From contig OZ026547.1 in assembly GCA_964020155.1 (NCBI GenBank), forward strand, positions 2,733,631 through 2,797,630: DNA of 64,000 nt, written 5' to 3'. Below the pieces are notes generated by a model. It searched no databases, was not told the origin of the DNA, and saw only the letters and a program-made list of their open reading frames with translations. Numbering within the stretch: position 1 is the stretch's first letter; every line of letters starts with the position of its first letter. Origin of the DNA: Chondrilla cf. caribensis (taxonomy: Eukaryota > Porifera > Demospongiae > Chondrillida > Chondrillidae). Below, piece by piece: positions 45,466 to 56,599 of the stretch. A program made the translations under genes and the position numbers.

Positions 45466-46368
45466 ATGATCAATTTTAGTCGTGGATCAACAACTATTGC
45501 CATACTCCTACTAGCTACTACAGCATATGGACAGTGTGAGTAGAATATACAGTATACATACAGTATGCACAGTACCATCAATGTACGTCTTGATTATTAC
45601 ACAATAGTATGTAGAACCTCACTCACTATACAGCTACATACACACATGTAAGTGGGACCTCACATATGGTGACTACTCTATTCTACGTACATACATACTG
45701 GATGTACTTATGCAGGTCCATCAACACCTGTTAAAGAATGTAGAGAGGCCTATCAAAGAGGTTGCAGACAAGATGGAGTCTACACTATTGACCCTGGATG
45801 TGGAAAACCATTTAATGTCTTCTGCGATATGAAGAATGGAGGGTGGACTGTCTTCCAGAGAAGAAGAGACGGATCTGAGAATTTCTACAGGAACTGGGCA
45901 GACTATGTAGCTGGATTTGGGAACCTCAAGAGAGAATTTTGGCTTGGACTGGACCATATACACTGCTTGACCTCAGCAGCACCGAGAACAGAACTAAGAG
46001 TCGATTTAGCTGATTTCTTTGGGAACTACAGACATGTTCACTATGATTTCTTCAATGTCAATGGTCCTAGTACTAACTACATATTAGATGTAGGATACTA
46101 CAACTGGACCAGTACTGTCCAGGATAGGCTAACCTATCATAATGGCATGAGGTTTACCACTAAAGATAGAGACAATGATCAGAATGGTGGGAACTGTGCT
46201 AGGAACTCATATCGAGGAGGATGGTGGTACAAGAGTTGCCTTTATTCCGACCTTAATGGACGTTATCGTTACGGGACAAGTTGGGGTTCAACTTATTGGC
46301 ATGCTTTAGCTCATGGAAAACAGAATGCCATGAAGTTCACTGAAATGAAGCTACAACCTCGTGACTAA
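45466..46368 (+). CDS. Secreted fibrinogen-related protein, type 1 (240 aa, 2 exons)
   Basis: Exons are 45466-45535 and 45716-46368, with a 180-bp phase-1 intron (CAGT|GTGAGT ... TGCAG|GTCC). The signal peptide is MINFSRGSTTIAILLLATTAYGQ. Exon 2 begins CPSTPVKECREAYQRGCRQD and runs through CDMKNGGWTVFQRRRDGSEN, HCLTSAAPRTELRVDLADF, FFNVNGPSTNYILDVGYYNW, the DRDND loop, NCARNSYRGGWWYKSC, RYRYGTSWGSTYWHALAHG and KLQPRD. It is the intact member of a sub-branch whose other members (29786, 32025) are broken. The poly(A) signal AATAAA at 46402-46407 lies 34 bp after the stop. Predicted secreted single-domain FBG lectin; ligand unknown. Confidence 0.93.
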
Positions 46369-46604
46369 CACAAGAGCAACAATCCCAGTGTGAAGAATTA
46401 CAATAAAACATTAAATGATACTAAGTGTGAATGGAGTAATATTACAAGCAATTAGAACATAATATACTCTTAACATGTACTAGTATACCAACTGTTATGT
46501 GTGTAATTTCCTTATATTAATGGTGTGTGTACCCTTCATGAGTTTGCATTTGCATGTGAGTAGCTATAGGTAGAAGGATATGAATATCATTAAAACTGAA
46601 AATG

Positions 46605-46770
46605 GATGAGCTAGCCTATCATAATGGTATGCAGTTTAGCACAACAGAGACAATGATCAGTGGAGTGGGAACTGTGAGGAGCATGGTGATACAACACTTG
46701 CACTGATTCCACCCTCAATGGTCTCTATCACAGTGAGTGGTGGTCAAGGAGCATATTGGTACCACTTTTG
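46605..46770 (+). pseudogene. Internal fragment of a type 1 FBG gene
   Basis: LAYHNGMQFST, WSGNC, the GAW and NLNGLY region and GGQGAYWYHFW are recognisable over several frames. It lacks codons between GNC and GAW. It is closest to the 9175 and 49436 genes. The 3' end runs into 41-bp array 5. Confidence 0.8.
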
Positions 46771-46779
46771 GCACCATTA

Positions 46780-47260
46780 TGTGTACAGATCTCATGTACA
46801 ACAGGGTGCACACTGTGCAGTACGTACAGATGACATGTACAACACAGTATACAATGTACAGTATGTACAGATCTCATGTACTACACAGTATACACTGTAC
46901 AGTATGTACAGATGACATGTACAACACAGTATACACTGCACAGTATGTACAGATGACTTATACAACACAGTATGCACTGTACAGTATGTACAGATCACAT
47001 GCACAACACAGAATATACTGTACAGTATGTACAGATGATTTATACAACAGTGTATTCACTGTACAGTATGTACAGATGACATGTACAACACAATATACAC
47101 TGTACAGTATGTACAGATGACATGTACAACACAGTATACACTGTATGGTATGTACAGATCACATGTACAACACTGTATACACTGTACAGTGTGTATAGAT
47201 AATGTGTAACACAGTACAAACGTTACGGTATGTAGAAATCTCATGTACAACTAAGGCTAT
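46780..47260 (+). repeat. 41-bp TGTACA minisatellite, array 5 (about 11 units)
   Basis: Units mostly of the GATGACATG variant, different from the GATCTCATG units that dominate arrays 1 and 4. It begins directly after the FBG fragment. Confidence 0.93.
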
Positions 47261-47640
47261 ATACATTATATTATTGCTATACGAATGTTTTGCTTCTATA
47301 GCAACAGATGCTATACTGTTGCAAGATAGGTATTTCCCCCACTCTATGCACTACTTCACATACGTACATACTGCTTAGAAGATAGGAGATACAGAATTTG
47401 GAATGTTACAAGACTCCACTCACACAAACAGAAACTATACAAAATACAATAACAACATTAGAGAAGACATAATATTATTAAACACATTAAGAAATCTGAC
47501 ACATCACTAAACTACATATCCTTCAAATTATGTGCTAGACATACCTACTTAATTTGACTAATTGAATTAATTGTGGAAATCTGTAAACAATTTCATGACT
47601 GATGATGTCGTGTGCTGATATTGCCATGACAACTGACATA
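47261..47640. other. Spacer
   Basis: Part (47280-47420) is shared with 23755-23880 and 51290-51425 (CTATAGCAACAGATGCTATAC). No gene is seen. Confidence 0.55.
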
Positions 47641-47790
47641 CTGTCATGACAACACAACTCCCACATGTACACACCCACTAACCAATGCTATAAAAGAACA
47701 CCACTCAACACACAGAAACAACAAGTAAAAAAGATCAAGGAGAAAAGAAAACACTGACTACAGAGAACATTACAGCTCAGGAACAAGAAC
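47641..47790 (+). promoter_or_regulatory. Type 1 FBG promoter (orphan)
   Basis: CCAATGC and TATAAAA at 47689-47695 in a well-conserved block. Confidence 0.65.
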
Positions 47791-47860
47791 ATGATCAAAT
47801 TTAGTCACGGATCAACAACTATTGTCATACTTCTACTAGCTACTACAGCATATGGACAAT
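47791..47860 (+). pseudogene. Orphan type 1 signal-peptide exon
   Basis: MIKFSHGSTTIVILLLATTAYGQ plus the normal donor (CAAT|GTGAGT). The intron is cut after about 40 bp by a short 41-bp array and no complete FBG exon follows before the next gene at 49436. Promoter, 5' UTR and signal exon are intact, so transcripts could in principle splice to the next acceptor at 50164, which would be in phase. Confidence 0.8.
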
Positions 47861-47897
47861 GTGAGTAGAATATACACTCAATTATGGTACATGGTAG

Positions 47898-47972
47898 AAC
47901 AGTATACACTGTGCCGTATGTACAGATCTCATGTACAACACAGTATACACTGTACAGTATGTACAGATCATG
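47898..47972 (+). repeat. 41-bp TGTACA minisatellite, array 6 (about 2 units)
   Basis: Short array between the orphan exon and an FBG fragment. Confidence 0.8.
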
Positions 47973-47974
47973 TG

Positions 47975-48045
47975 TGCTGGCTACGTATACAATGGAACTG
48001 CTGGGGACAACCATTGTCTTCCAGAAACCATTATTTTGCTGAATG
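47975..48045 (+). pseudogene. Short internal FBG fragment
   Basis: AGYVYNGTAGDN-like codons followed by unrelated sequence. Duplicate of 29058-29125. Confidence 0.55.
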
Positions 48046-49255
48046 AAATGAGGACCAAAGGAGACATGCTTCATTGTACAGTGTGTATGTACACATAGGT
48101 ATGTATGTGAACATACACAAAGAAATAGTACATTCCAATTAAAGATTATAAAATTTGGAAAGAGACTATAAGTCTACGATGCTAGGAAATACCTGCCAGT
48201 ACATATTCAGATCTTCTCAACACTTCAACATTACAAGTAAACATGTTTTGTGTACATTACAAGTTCTAATGGAACTAGACAGAACGACAGGGTCTCCATC
48301 ACAAGAATAATAAGTTCCCATAATTTTACATTATTTAAATACATCCAATACAAAAATTCTTATTGAATAAATACCTGTCACTATCCATTAAAGATTCGAT
48401 TGGTTATAGAACCTTCAATCTACAAACAATCATCTGGAGATACAAGAATACAATAAAATTCACTTTCTACAAACACAACACACACCACTTTTTATTCCTT
48501 CAGAAAGGAGGGTGACGACATCACGTGTGTTACTAAGGCAACCATGCAATACATGTATGATACAATTGTACATACATACAAATTAGGTAAATGGGAAATT
48601 ATGCATGTTAATGCAAACATTATATGTACGTAAGTATGTATACCCAAAGTATGTAAAATACATACATATAAAGTGAATACTCATTAACCCATCATAATTT
48701 GCTTTAGATGTGTTTGGTGGATTTCCACACACAGTTTCCACACACCACTACTACAGGACATGAAGTACGTACATTACAGTACTCATACATGTACAATGTA
48801 CACATGTAATAGTTAAATTCTGCCTGGGTGTGCTGCAACAGATATGAAGTGCTAATTCATTACCGAGGGCAATGCCCAAGGTAATCTGTTAGCACTTTAT
48901 CTGCTGCAGCACACCTAAGCAGGATATAACTAACTTGTATCTTGGTATCAACATCAACATCACCAACGTTACAAGTACACATGATTTGTGTACATTACAA
49001 GTTCTAATGGAACTAGACAGACAGACAGGGTCACTACAGCACAAAACCACATGTTATTCCAATTTCACATTATAATAAGTTTACTCCGAGTAAAAATTTC
49101 TTTATTCAATAAACACCTATCACTATCCATTAACATTGAATTGTTTACAGAACCTTGAACTTTACAAACAATCACTGGAGACACAAGAATACAATAAAAT
49201 TCACTTTCTGAAAACACAATACACACCACTTGTTATTCCTTCGGAAAAGGGGTGA
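48046..49255. other. Duplicated upstream flanks in tandem
   Basis: Two successive copies of the type 1 upstream block (about 48180-48540 and 48950-49260), separated by CATA/TACGTA-rich sequence and a foldback element. The first copy ends without a promoter. No gene is seen. Confidence 0.65.
48811..48931. mobile_element. Complete 121-bp foldback (hairpin) element
   Basis: The arms AGTTAAATTCTGCCTGGGTG...AAGTGCTAAT and their approximate reverse complement at 48885-48931 enclose a short centre with another small palindrome (GGGCAATGCCC). No coding. A truncated relative is at 28821. Confidence 0.8.
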
Positions 49256-49435
49256 GATTAGGTGTGTTACCAAGGTAACCAACATACTGTCATGACAACA
49301 CAACTCCCATATGTACACACCCACTAACCAATGCTATAAAAGAACACCACTCAACCCACAGAAACAACAAGTAAGAGAGATCAAGGAGAAAGAGAACATT
49401 GACTACAGAGAACGTTACAGCTCAGGAACAAGAAC
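49256..49435 (+). promoter_or_regulatory. Type 1 FBG promoter
   Basis: CCAATGC and TATAAAA at 49335-49341, 94 bp before the ATG. Confidence 0.75.
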
Positions 49436-50822
49436 ATGATCAACTTTAGTTGTGGATCAACAACTATTGCCATACTTTTACTAGCTACTACAGCATATGG
49501 ACAATGTGAGTAGAATATACACTCAATTATGGTACATGGCAAAAAGCCAGTAAACATTGTATGGCTATGTGTATGTATCAAATAAAGATAGGGATACAGA
49601 TGTTTTATAACAAAATCTACAGGTATAGCAATAGGTGTACTTTAGAGAGTGCACAGGTAGCTAATACTACATTCAATATACTCAAAACAGAGTGGTCTGA
49701 ATACCCAGCTGTATTAAGATGGAGTCTACACTATTGACCCAGCTGTCACAAGTGTTGATCCTCCATTGGTGCGCCTTCTAACATAGTAAACTCAACTTTC
49801 GCTAATAGTTATTTCAAACTGATTGGTCTTTTTGCTATCTATGTGAGTTTCAAATTATACACAAGCACTTCATCACTGTATGTTGGACTTGAGAAAGCAT
49901 ACTGTTGCCTTAAGAGCATCTTTCTAGGAAAATACTGAGAGAAATCAGACACACCTATAGGCGTATGTATGTATATAGTATGTTCTGAATCAGTTCTTCC
50001 ACCATATATCATACATACAGTATATATGCCAATGTGTGGATTATTACACATTGGATGTGTATGTAGCAACTCACTCACTACACAACAAACACATGTTAAC
50101 ATAGGACCTCACATATTATAGTGACTACTCTATCCTACATACGTACTGGGTATATTTACACAGGTCCATCAACACCTGTTAAAGAATGTAGAGAGGCCTA
50201 TCTCAAAGGATGTAGACAAGATGGAGTCTACACTATTGACCCTGGATGTGGAAAAACATTCAATGTCTTCTGCGATATGAAGAATGGAGGGTGGACTGTC
50301 TTCCAGAGAAGAAGAGATGGATCTGAGGATTTCTACAGGAACTGGGCAGACTATGTAGCTGGATTTGGGAACCTCAAGAGAGAATTCTGGCTTGGACTGG
50401 ACCATATACACTGTTTGACCTCAGCAGCACCGAGAACAGAACTAAGAGTCGATTTAGCCGATTTCCAAGGGAACTACAAATATGCTCAATATTCCTTCTT
50501 CTCTGTTGGCAACAGTGGTACAAACTACAGAATAAACATGGCAGGTTATACAGGAACTGCCGGAGATGCCTTTATATCGTCACATAGTATAAATGGTATG
50601 CAGTTTACCACTAAAGATAGAGACAATGATCAGAGTAGTGTGAACTGTGCTAGTAGTAGTTACCTTCACGGAGCATGGTGGTACAAGGATTGTACTCATT
50701 CCAACCTCAATGGTCTGTATCGAAGTGGGCTGAGTGGTGGTAAAGGCGTAATTTGGTACCACTTTCTCAATAATCACATTTCTCTGAAGTTTGCTCAAAT
50801 GAAGTTACGTTTTCGCGACTAA
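49436..50822 (+). CDS. Secreted fibrinogen-related protein, type 1 (242 aa, 2 exons)
   Basis: Exons are 49436-49505 and 50164-50822; the phase-1 intron is 658 bp. The signal peptide is MINFSCGSTTIAILLLATTAYGQ. Exon 2 begins CPSTPVKECREAYLKGCRQD and reads GKTFNVFCDMKNGGW, FQGNYKYAQYSFFSVGNSGT, AGYTGTAGDAFISSHSING, the DRDND loop, NCASSSYLHGAWWYKDC, LYRSGLSGGKGVIWYHF and KLRFRD. It is the closest intact relative of the gene at 9175; the two differ mostly between TAGD and WWY. Unlike that gene it keeps the CREAY cysteine. The 3' flank is shared with 10531 and 23250. Predicted secreted FBG lectin; ligand unknown. Confidence 0.93.
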
Positions 50823-51448
50823 CACAACAACCAATGGTCATAAACACACTGTGTGCAATAATAGGATTAATGGAAACATACACAATAACTAACTCCACAC
50901 ATACACTAACATTAGATAGATTGGCTTATATTTACCGTGTGTGTTATGATCAATGATGTAATCCTTTGATGTGTGAATTCATTAATGAGATTCATTAAAG
51001 AAAGTAATAATGTGGGAACATGATTTGTAACAATAATAATATCATTACAAATATACACATATTGTACATGCTATTTTGGTGAGGATTATTTAGTGGTCAA
51101 GACATGGACACCAGGACAGTATGACATATAAAATGACAAGTCTCAAGGGAGAGTGGATTTATGTGTCATACTGCCCAAGTGACCATGTCTTAACTAGTAG
51201 AGCATCTGTTGATATCATAAACATTTAAAGATTACATCAGCTGATGATTAGAAACTTCATACAATGGCTAGGGCTTTGTACACTATAAAATTGCTATATA
51301 AGTGTGTTGCTTCTATAGTAACAGATGCTATACTGGTGTAAGATAGGTATTTCCCCCACTCTATGCACTACTTTACATACTGTCATACTGCTTAGGAGGC
51401 AGGAGGTACAGAATTTGGAATGCTACAAGACTTTCAGAGTATGTTTAG
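50823..51448. other. Duplicated 3' flank of a type 1 gene
   Basis: Collinear with 23250-23900. No gene is seen. Confidence 0.65.
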
Positions 51449-51449
51449 C

Positions 51450-51850
51450 TGTGCTGATATGTGTCACTTGGACCCTGGGGAGGCCATGGTGGTGACACAA
51501 TGCAGCATATAACAATACTGTTTCCACACACAACACCACTACATGCAGTACAAAAAGTACACACATTACAGTACAGTAACTCATACATGTACAATGGATA
51601 TACAGTAATGTACATATACATATTGAAACTTCAGGATCATAACAGGTCAGAGTACAGTACTAGTAATGTTTCAGGACTGGACTCACACAAGGAGATCAGA
51701 TGACATACACAATCCAATGATACTAATGGAACAGACAAGAAGATATTATGGCTCCTCCAATTAACGAGGAATGGCCTCAGTAGAAGGCTAATTAACAACT
51801 CTTGGTTTGTGTACAAAGTTAGACTGAGTCTCACTAACAAGGAGATCGGA
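51450..51850 (+). repeat. Dispersed repeat R1, copy 5
   Basis: Starts at GTGCTGATATGTGTCACTTG; single end module. Confidence 0.85.
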
Positions 51851-52119
51851 GATTCTAAGTCATCATCATCGAATTAATGTTTTAAGAATCATTCAAGATT
51901 GCTACGTGTTCTGTTCAAAATATTTCTGTTTCAAACTCTTCGTTGTATATAGATGTGAGTCTCTACAATATTAGTATTAGTACAGATACACTATACGTAG
52001 GTGTACACAAATACAGAAACACATAGGTACACATGTGCACATACATATGTACATAGGCCATGTAATAAGGTACAAACTACCTCCCTGGTTGCTATGAGGT
52101 ATGCACCACCTTCAGAGGG

Positions 52120-52690
52120 TGTACATGCATGTTCAGCTGTGCTAATATGTGCCAGTTGGATCCTGGGGAGGCCATGGTGGTGACACAATGTAGCATATAA
52201 CAATATTGTTTCCACACACAACACCACTACATGCAGTACATAAAGTACATACATTACAGTACAGTAACTCATACATGTACAATGAGCAAGTAATGTACAT
52301 GCACATATTGAAACTTTAGGATCATAACAGGTCAGAGTACAGTACTAGTAATGTTTCAGGACTGGACTCACACAAGGAGATCAGATGACATACACAATCC
52401 AATTATACTAATGGAACAGACAAGAACATATTATGGCTCCTCCAATCAATGATGGATGGCCTCAGTAGAAGGCTAATTAACAACTCTTGGCTTGTGTACA
52501 AAGTTAAAATGAGTCTCACTAACAAGGAGATCGGATGACATACTCAATCCAATCATACTAATGGAACAGACAAGAACATATTATGGCTCCTCCAATCAAC
52601 GATGGATGGCCTCAACAGAAAGCAAATTAATAACTCATGGTTTGTGTACAAAGTTAAACTGAGTTTAATGGATGCACAAAGTTAATTGTG
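52120..52690 (+). repeat. Dispersed repeat R1, copy 6 (double end module)
   Basis: As copy 1, with the end module repeated at about 52380-52500 and 52530-52660. Confidence 0.85.
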
Positions 52691-53400
52691 TACAAAGTTA
52701 AACTGAGTTTAATGGATGCCCCCCAGACTTCAACCCAGATCACACTGGGACTCTCACTCAACATGAGCCTCTGACTATACCTGTCCCAAAGCATGGGACC
52801 ATATTACATGTAGCTGCATGTCATCATTGAAGGGGGGTATGCTTGCTCAATTGTGCAATAAATTTGGCAAGCCAGACCACTTTCCGGCTTACTTAACCCC
52901 TATACACCTTAACCCTATCATCTACCCAATGGTAGTCTCTCTTATTCCCATATAATATTTTACTCCTTCATCTAGCTCTGTGGTGGTTGGGTGGGAGTAG
53001 ATTAACTTCTACAGTGTTCGATCTGACTTAATCTTGTGCACCTTTTAACTGTCGTGTTGACAAGAGTGTCATTGTACTTTGACCCCGACTACAAAAAGCC
53101 GCCAATTCCCTTGCCTGTATCCTGTTCTGTGTGCCATGACTGGGAAGCCATATGCAATGCACACAATGGGGACACTCACTTACATCCACTCATACACAAG
53201 GGGGGCACCCATTAACTACAAAAAGACTATGGTATTAAAATCATTGTCAACATAGTTGACAATGATTTTAATACCATACTAGGGCATAATACTCTGAGGT
53301 TTATAAATAGAATAAAACTACTGAGGACAGTGAGAGATGACCATAAAAAGAGAAAAACTGCCATTTTGACCAAATATGGGCTTCTGTGACCCACATGCTC
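52691..53400 (+). repeat. Duplicated block upstream of a type 2 gene, copy 2
   Basis: Collinear with 34391-35160. It contains the palindrome at 53228-53278, which the other copy lacks. No gene is seen. Confidence 0.7.
53228..53278. repeat. Perfect palindrome, 24-bp arms with 3-bp loop
   Basis: 53228-53251 is the exact reverse complement of 53255-53278. The arms contain GGTATTAAAATCATTGTCAA. The paralogous block at about 35000 has only the right half. Confidence 0.95.
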
Positions 53401-53550
53401 ACACACTTCTGCAGGGATTGGGCTATAAAAGAAGAGAAGTGACCACCTACATACAACAACACAAACAGCTCAAAGGGAGAAAGACAACAAGTGGACAAGA
53501 TATCAACCTGCATTGGAGGTCACTGCAGTTACTTCAACTACTGACATAAG
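53401..53550 (+). promoter_or_regulatory. Type 2 FBG promoter
   Basis: TATAAAA at 53424-53430 within the conserved type 2 block; 120 bp before the ATG. Confidence 0.75.
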
Positions 53551-54802
53551 ATGACAATGGAGAATTTACTCACACCAGTCATCCTCTCTATTGGATTCAT
53601 CCTAGCTGGGATACACACCACAAATGCACAATGTGAGTTCAATCATACTATTATACACTACACACTAGTACACTGGGATAGTAGTGGGATGGGAGATATT
53701 GGATGTGTATGTGAGAACAAGTTCAGGGGATTGGATGTGTTCTTAATCTGATAATCAGTTCATAACAATCAATGAATTAATCAATTAATCACCAGAAGTA
53801 AAGTTGGTGAAACCAAAGCCACTCCCACTTTATAAAGCCGTACACCTAATAGGCTTAGGTGTACAAGATTTAGAGTTCTTTGTTCAAATGCTTCTCATGT
53901 ACTCTCAAAGTACAAGTCAAATTCCATTGAGTGAAAGCTGTGGGTTATGAGGTGGGGGAGGGGTGTTCTTTTATACTCAATTACCACCTGTGATTACACT
54001 AAACCTTAATTACACTATACACTAGGACACTGGGATAGTAGTGGGATAGAAGATATTGGATGTGTACATACACATGTTTTTAAATTAATTATTAGTCCAC
54101 AGTAATCAACTGAATAATCCATTAATTCTTAAAAGTAATTCTGTTGGTGCAACTGGAAGATACTCCCAAATTATTAGGCCATGCACCTAATAGGCTTGGT
54201 GTGCAATATTCAGTCTTTTTCGTGCAATATTCAAGTCTCAATTAATTCCTGTAATTAATTAATATGTTTACACCACTACTGATAATCAGATTTGATGTAG
54301 ACCTATTAATTGTCCAGCACTAGAAAAAAACAGATTACATACACAAGAATACAGCAACATTATAATAATCATACACACACAAACACACGTGCGCACACAC
54401 GTACATGATGTACACATTCACAGTACAGAATGGAGTGGAGATTTGGAACATAGTACCACATTCATTTTGACACTCAATAGATCGACACCTAATAGACTTG
54501 GTGTGCAATATTTACAGTTTTTTTCGTGAGTTATTCCAGTACTCTTCAATCACACATCAATGCATTAAGTGACGGGTATTGGTAATAAGGTGTGGGTGAT
54601 TTCCTGTTATTATTCAATCACTTCCTCTGATTGATCAATTTGTTAGCACCACTAATGATAATCAGAATTGATGTAGATATCAAATGAGCCACTAACCACA
54701 TACATACGTACAAGATGTACACATTTAAAGTACAGAGTGGAGTGTAGATATGGAACACAATACCACATTCATTTTGACACAACACAATTATACTCAACAC
54801 AG

Positions 54803-54840
<38 letters not shown>

Positions 54841-55560
54841 AAGCACACACTGCATACTATGTGTACATACATACTGGTTACTTGAGCATGGAATTGGATC
54901 ATTGCTACAGGTAACCCTGGAAACCCCATACCTCGTGACTGTAAGGAGGTCTATCAGAGAGGATGTACTCAAGATGGAGTCTATACCATTGACCCTGGAT
55001 GTATGAAGCCCTTCCAAGTCTACTGTGATATGCGCAATGGACAGTGGATCGTGTTCCAGAGGAGGAGAAATGGACAGGAAAACTTCCAGAGAAATTGGGA
55101 GGAATACAAGAATGGGTTTGGGAACTTTAAGTGGGAGTTCTGGTTGGGAAATGAGAAGATCCACTGTCTTACCTTTGCTATTTGTCGTACCGAACTCAGG
55201 ATCGATATGGGGGATAACATAGGAAGAAAGGCTCATGCCATTTATGACTATTTCACTATAGAGAGTGAGCGGACCAAGTATAAACTTCGTCTTGGAACAT
55301 ACACTGGAACCGCTGGTGATGGAATGAGAGCTTGTGCGTCATTTGATAACATTGACGGCATGTCATTCACAACTTCTGACAGGGATAATGATAACCATTC
55401 AGGAAACTGTGCTCAGCTCTACCATGCAGGATGGTGGTACAATGCCTGCTACTGTTCAAACCTGAACAGACCATACAACAACAATGGTTACATGAATCGC
55501 TGGCACACATTCTCCAATCATCTGAAGTGTAGTGAAATGAAGCTTCGCTCCAGAGACTAA
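53551..55560 (+). CDS. Secreted fibrinogen-related protein, type 2 (243 aa, 2 exons)
   Basis: Exons are 53551-53632 and 54911-55560; the phase-1 intron is 1278 bp and carries repeat modules. The signal peptide is MTMENLLTPVILSIGFILAG. Exon 2 begins CNPGNPIPRDCKEVYQRGC and closely follows the gene at 14797: YTIDPGCMKPFQVYCDM, WIVFQRRRNGQENFQRNW, HCLTFAICRTELRIDMGDN. Divergence centres on the loop GDGMRACASFDNIDG and NCAQLYHAGWWYNACYCSNL. An additional cysteine stands in AICRTELR where the paralogue has ATRRAELR. The end is KLRSRD. It carries the two type 2 extra cysteines. Predicted secreted FBG lectin; ligand unknown. Confidence 0.93.
53750..54880. repeat. Intron of the type 2 gene: three or more repeated modules
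   Basis: Modules with CACCTAATAGGCTTGGTGTG and a later GTACAGA(G/A)TGGAGTG motif begin near 53840, 54185 and 54485. Short CA tracts at 54370 and 54808-54840 sit at the same module position as in the gene at 14797. Confidence 0.75.
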
Positions 55561-55957
55561 CACATCAAACAACATTATACTCACTAGTAGTGTGTGAACT
55601 AGGAACTTGAGAAACACATACAATTCACTAGGTCATGAACACTCAGTTAGATTGTAAACATGGTTGATGCTACAATAATAATATCCACTTCAAATTAAAA
55701 TCTTATCGCTATGCATGATTGGATGAAGGAATATTAATTTAGTGTATAACTAATTATACTACTTCTACTACTACAGTGTGATTAATAATAATTGTAAACG
55801 TATATTGGTTATGTGACTGTCATATGACACCTATCAAGCATATACATTAGTCATGTGACTGTCGCATGACGCCACCAGCTCTGTACTGTACTGCACTGCA
55901 CACACTATCAGATGACAGTTAATGGGCATGTGTGTGTTGGCACATGCATGCATGCGT

Positions 55958-56022
<65 letters not shown>

Positions 56023-56487
56023 AGGTGCCAACATTCTACAGTAGTAAATTGTTGAGTATAACCTGGATGTATTGAACGGCACGTTCGAGGAGGGAATCGT
56101 GAGGTGAACTCGCAAGAAATTGAGAAGTGCTAACGATGATAACGTCAGAAGAACTCTATTCCTCCGTGTTACCGTAGGTACAAAAGCGACAATCGCAAAG
56201 ACGATGTCGCATTGATCAATCTACCCGGATATGCAAGTAAAATAACAACATAGACAACATCAGTGATTTGATCTAAGTTACCGTACACGTATCCGAGCGA
56301 ATTTCGGATGAGGCAACAGAAACTTGCTGAGTAAGTCTTACCTGATGGCTTCCGTGGAGAAGACCTCAGAAGTGACACCATGGCAGCAAATCTCTACTAC
56401 GAAGGCACAAGACAGTCGAATGAGACAGTCCGATTCAACGTGAACGAAGAACAAGATTTAGATCGTATTCGGCAGCCATTTAAATGA
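55561..56487 (+). repeat. Duplicated 3' block with CpG-richer end, copy 2
   Basis: Collinear with 26767-27662. It holds a GT tract (55960-56020) and, on the - strand, a candidate first exon (MVSLLRSSPRKPS to a GTAAG donor near 56337). Compared with copy 1 it has indels that change the frame. Confidence 0.6.
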
Positions 56488-56599
56488 CGTTCGATTTTGC
56501 TGTGCAATGGTTGTCAAATCATAGATCTTCCACACCATGGTATAGAGCTATGAATATGATCTATGGTCAAATATATATAGCACAAGATATTCAGTCTAA

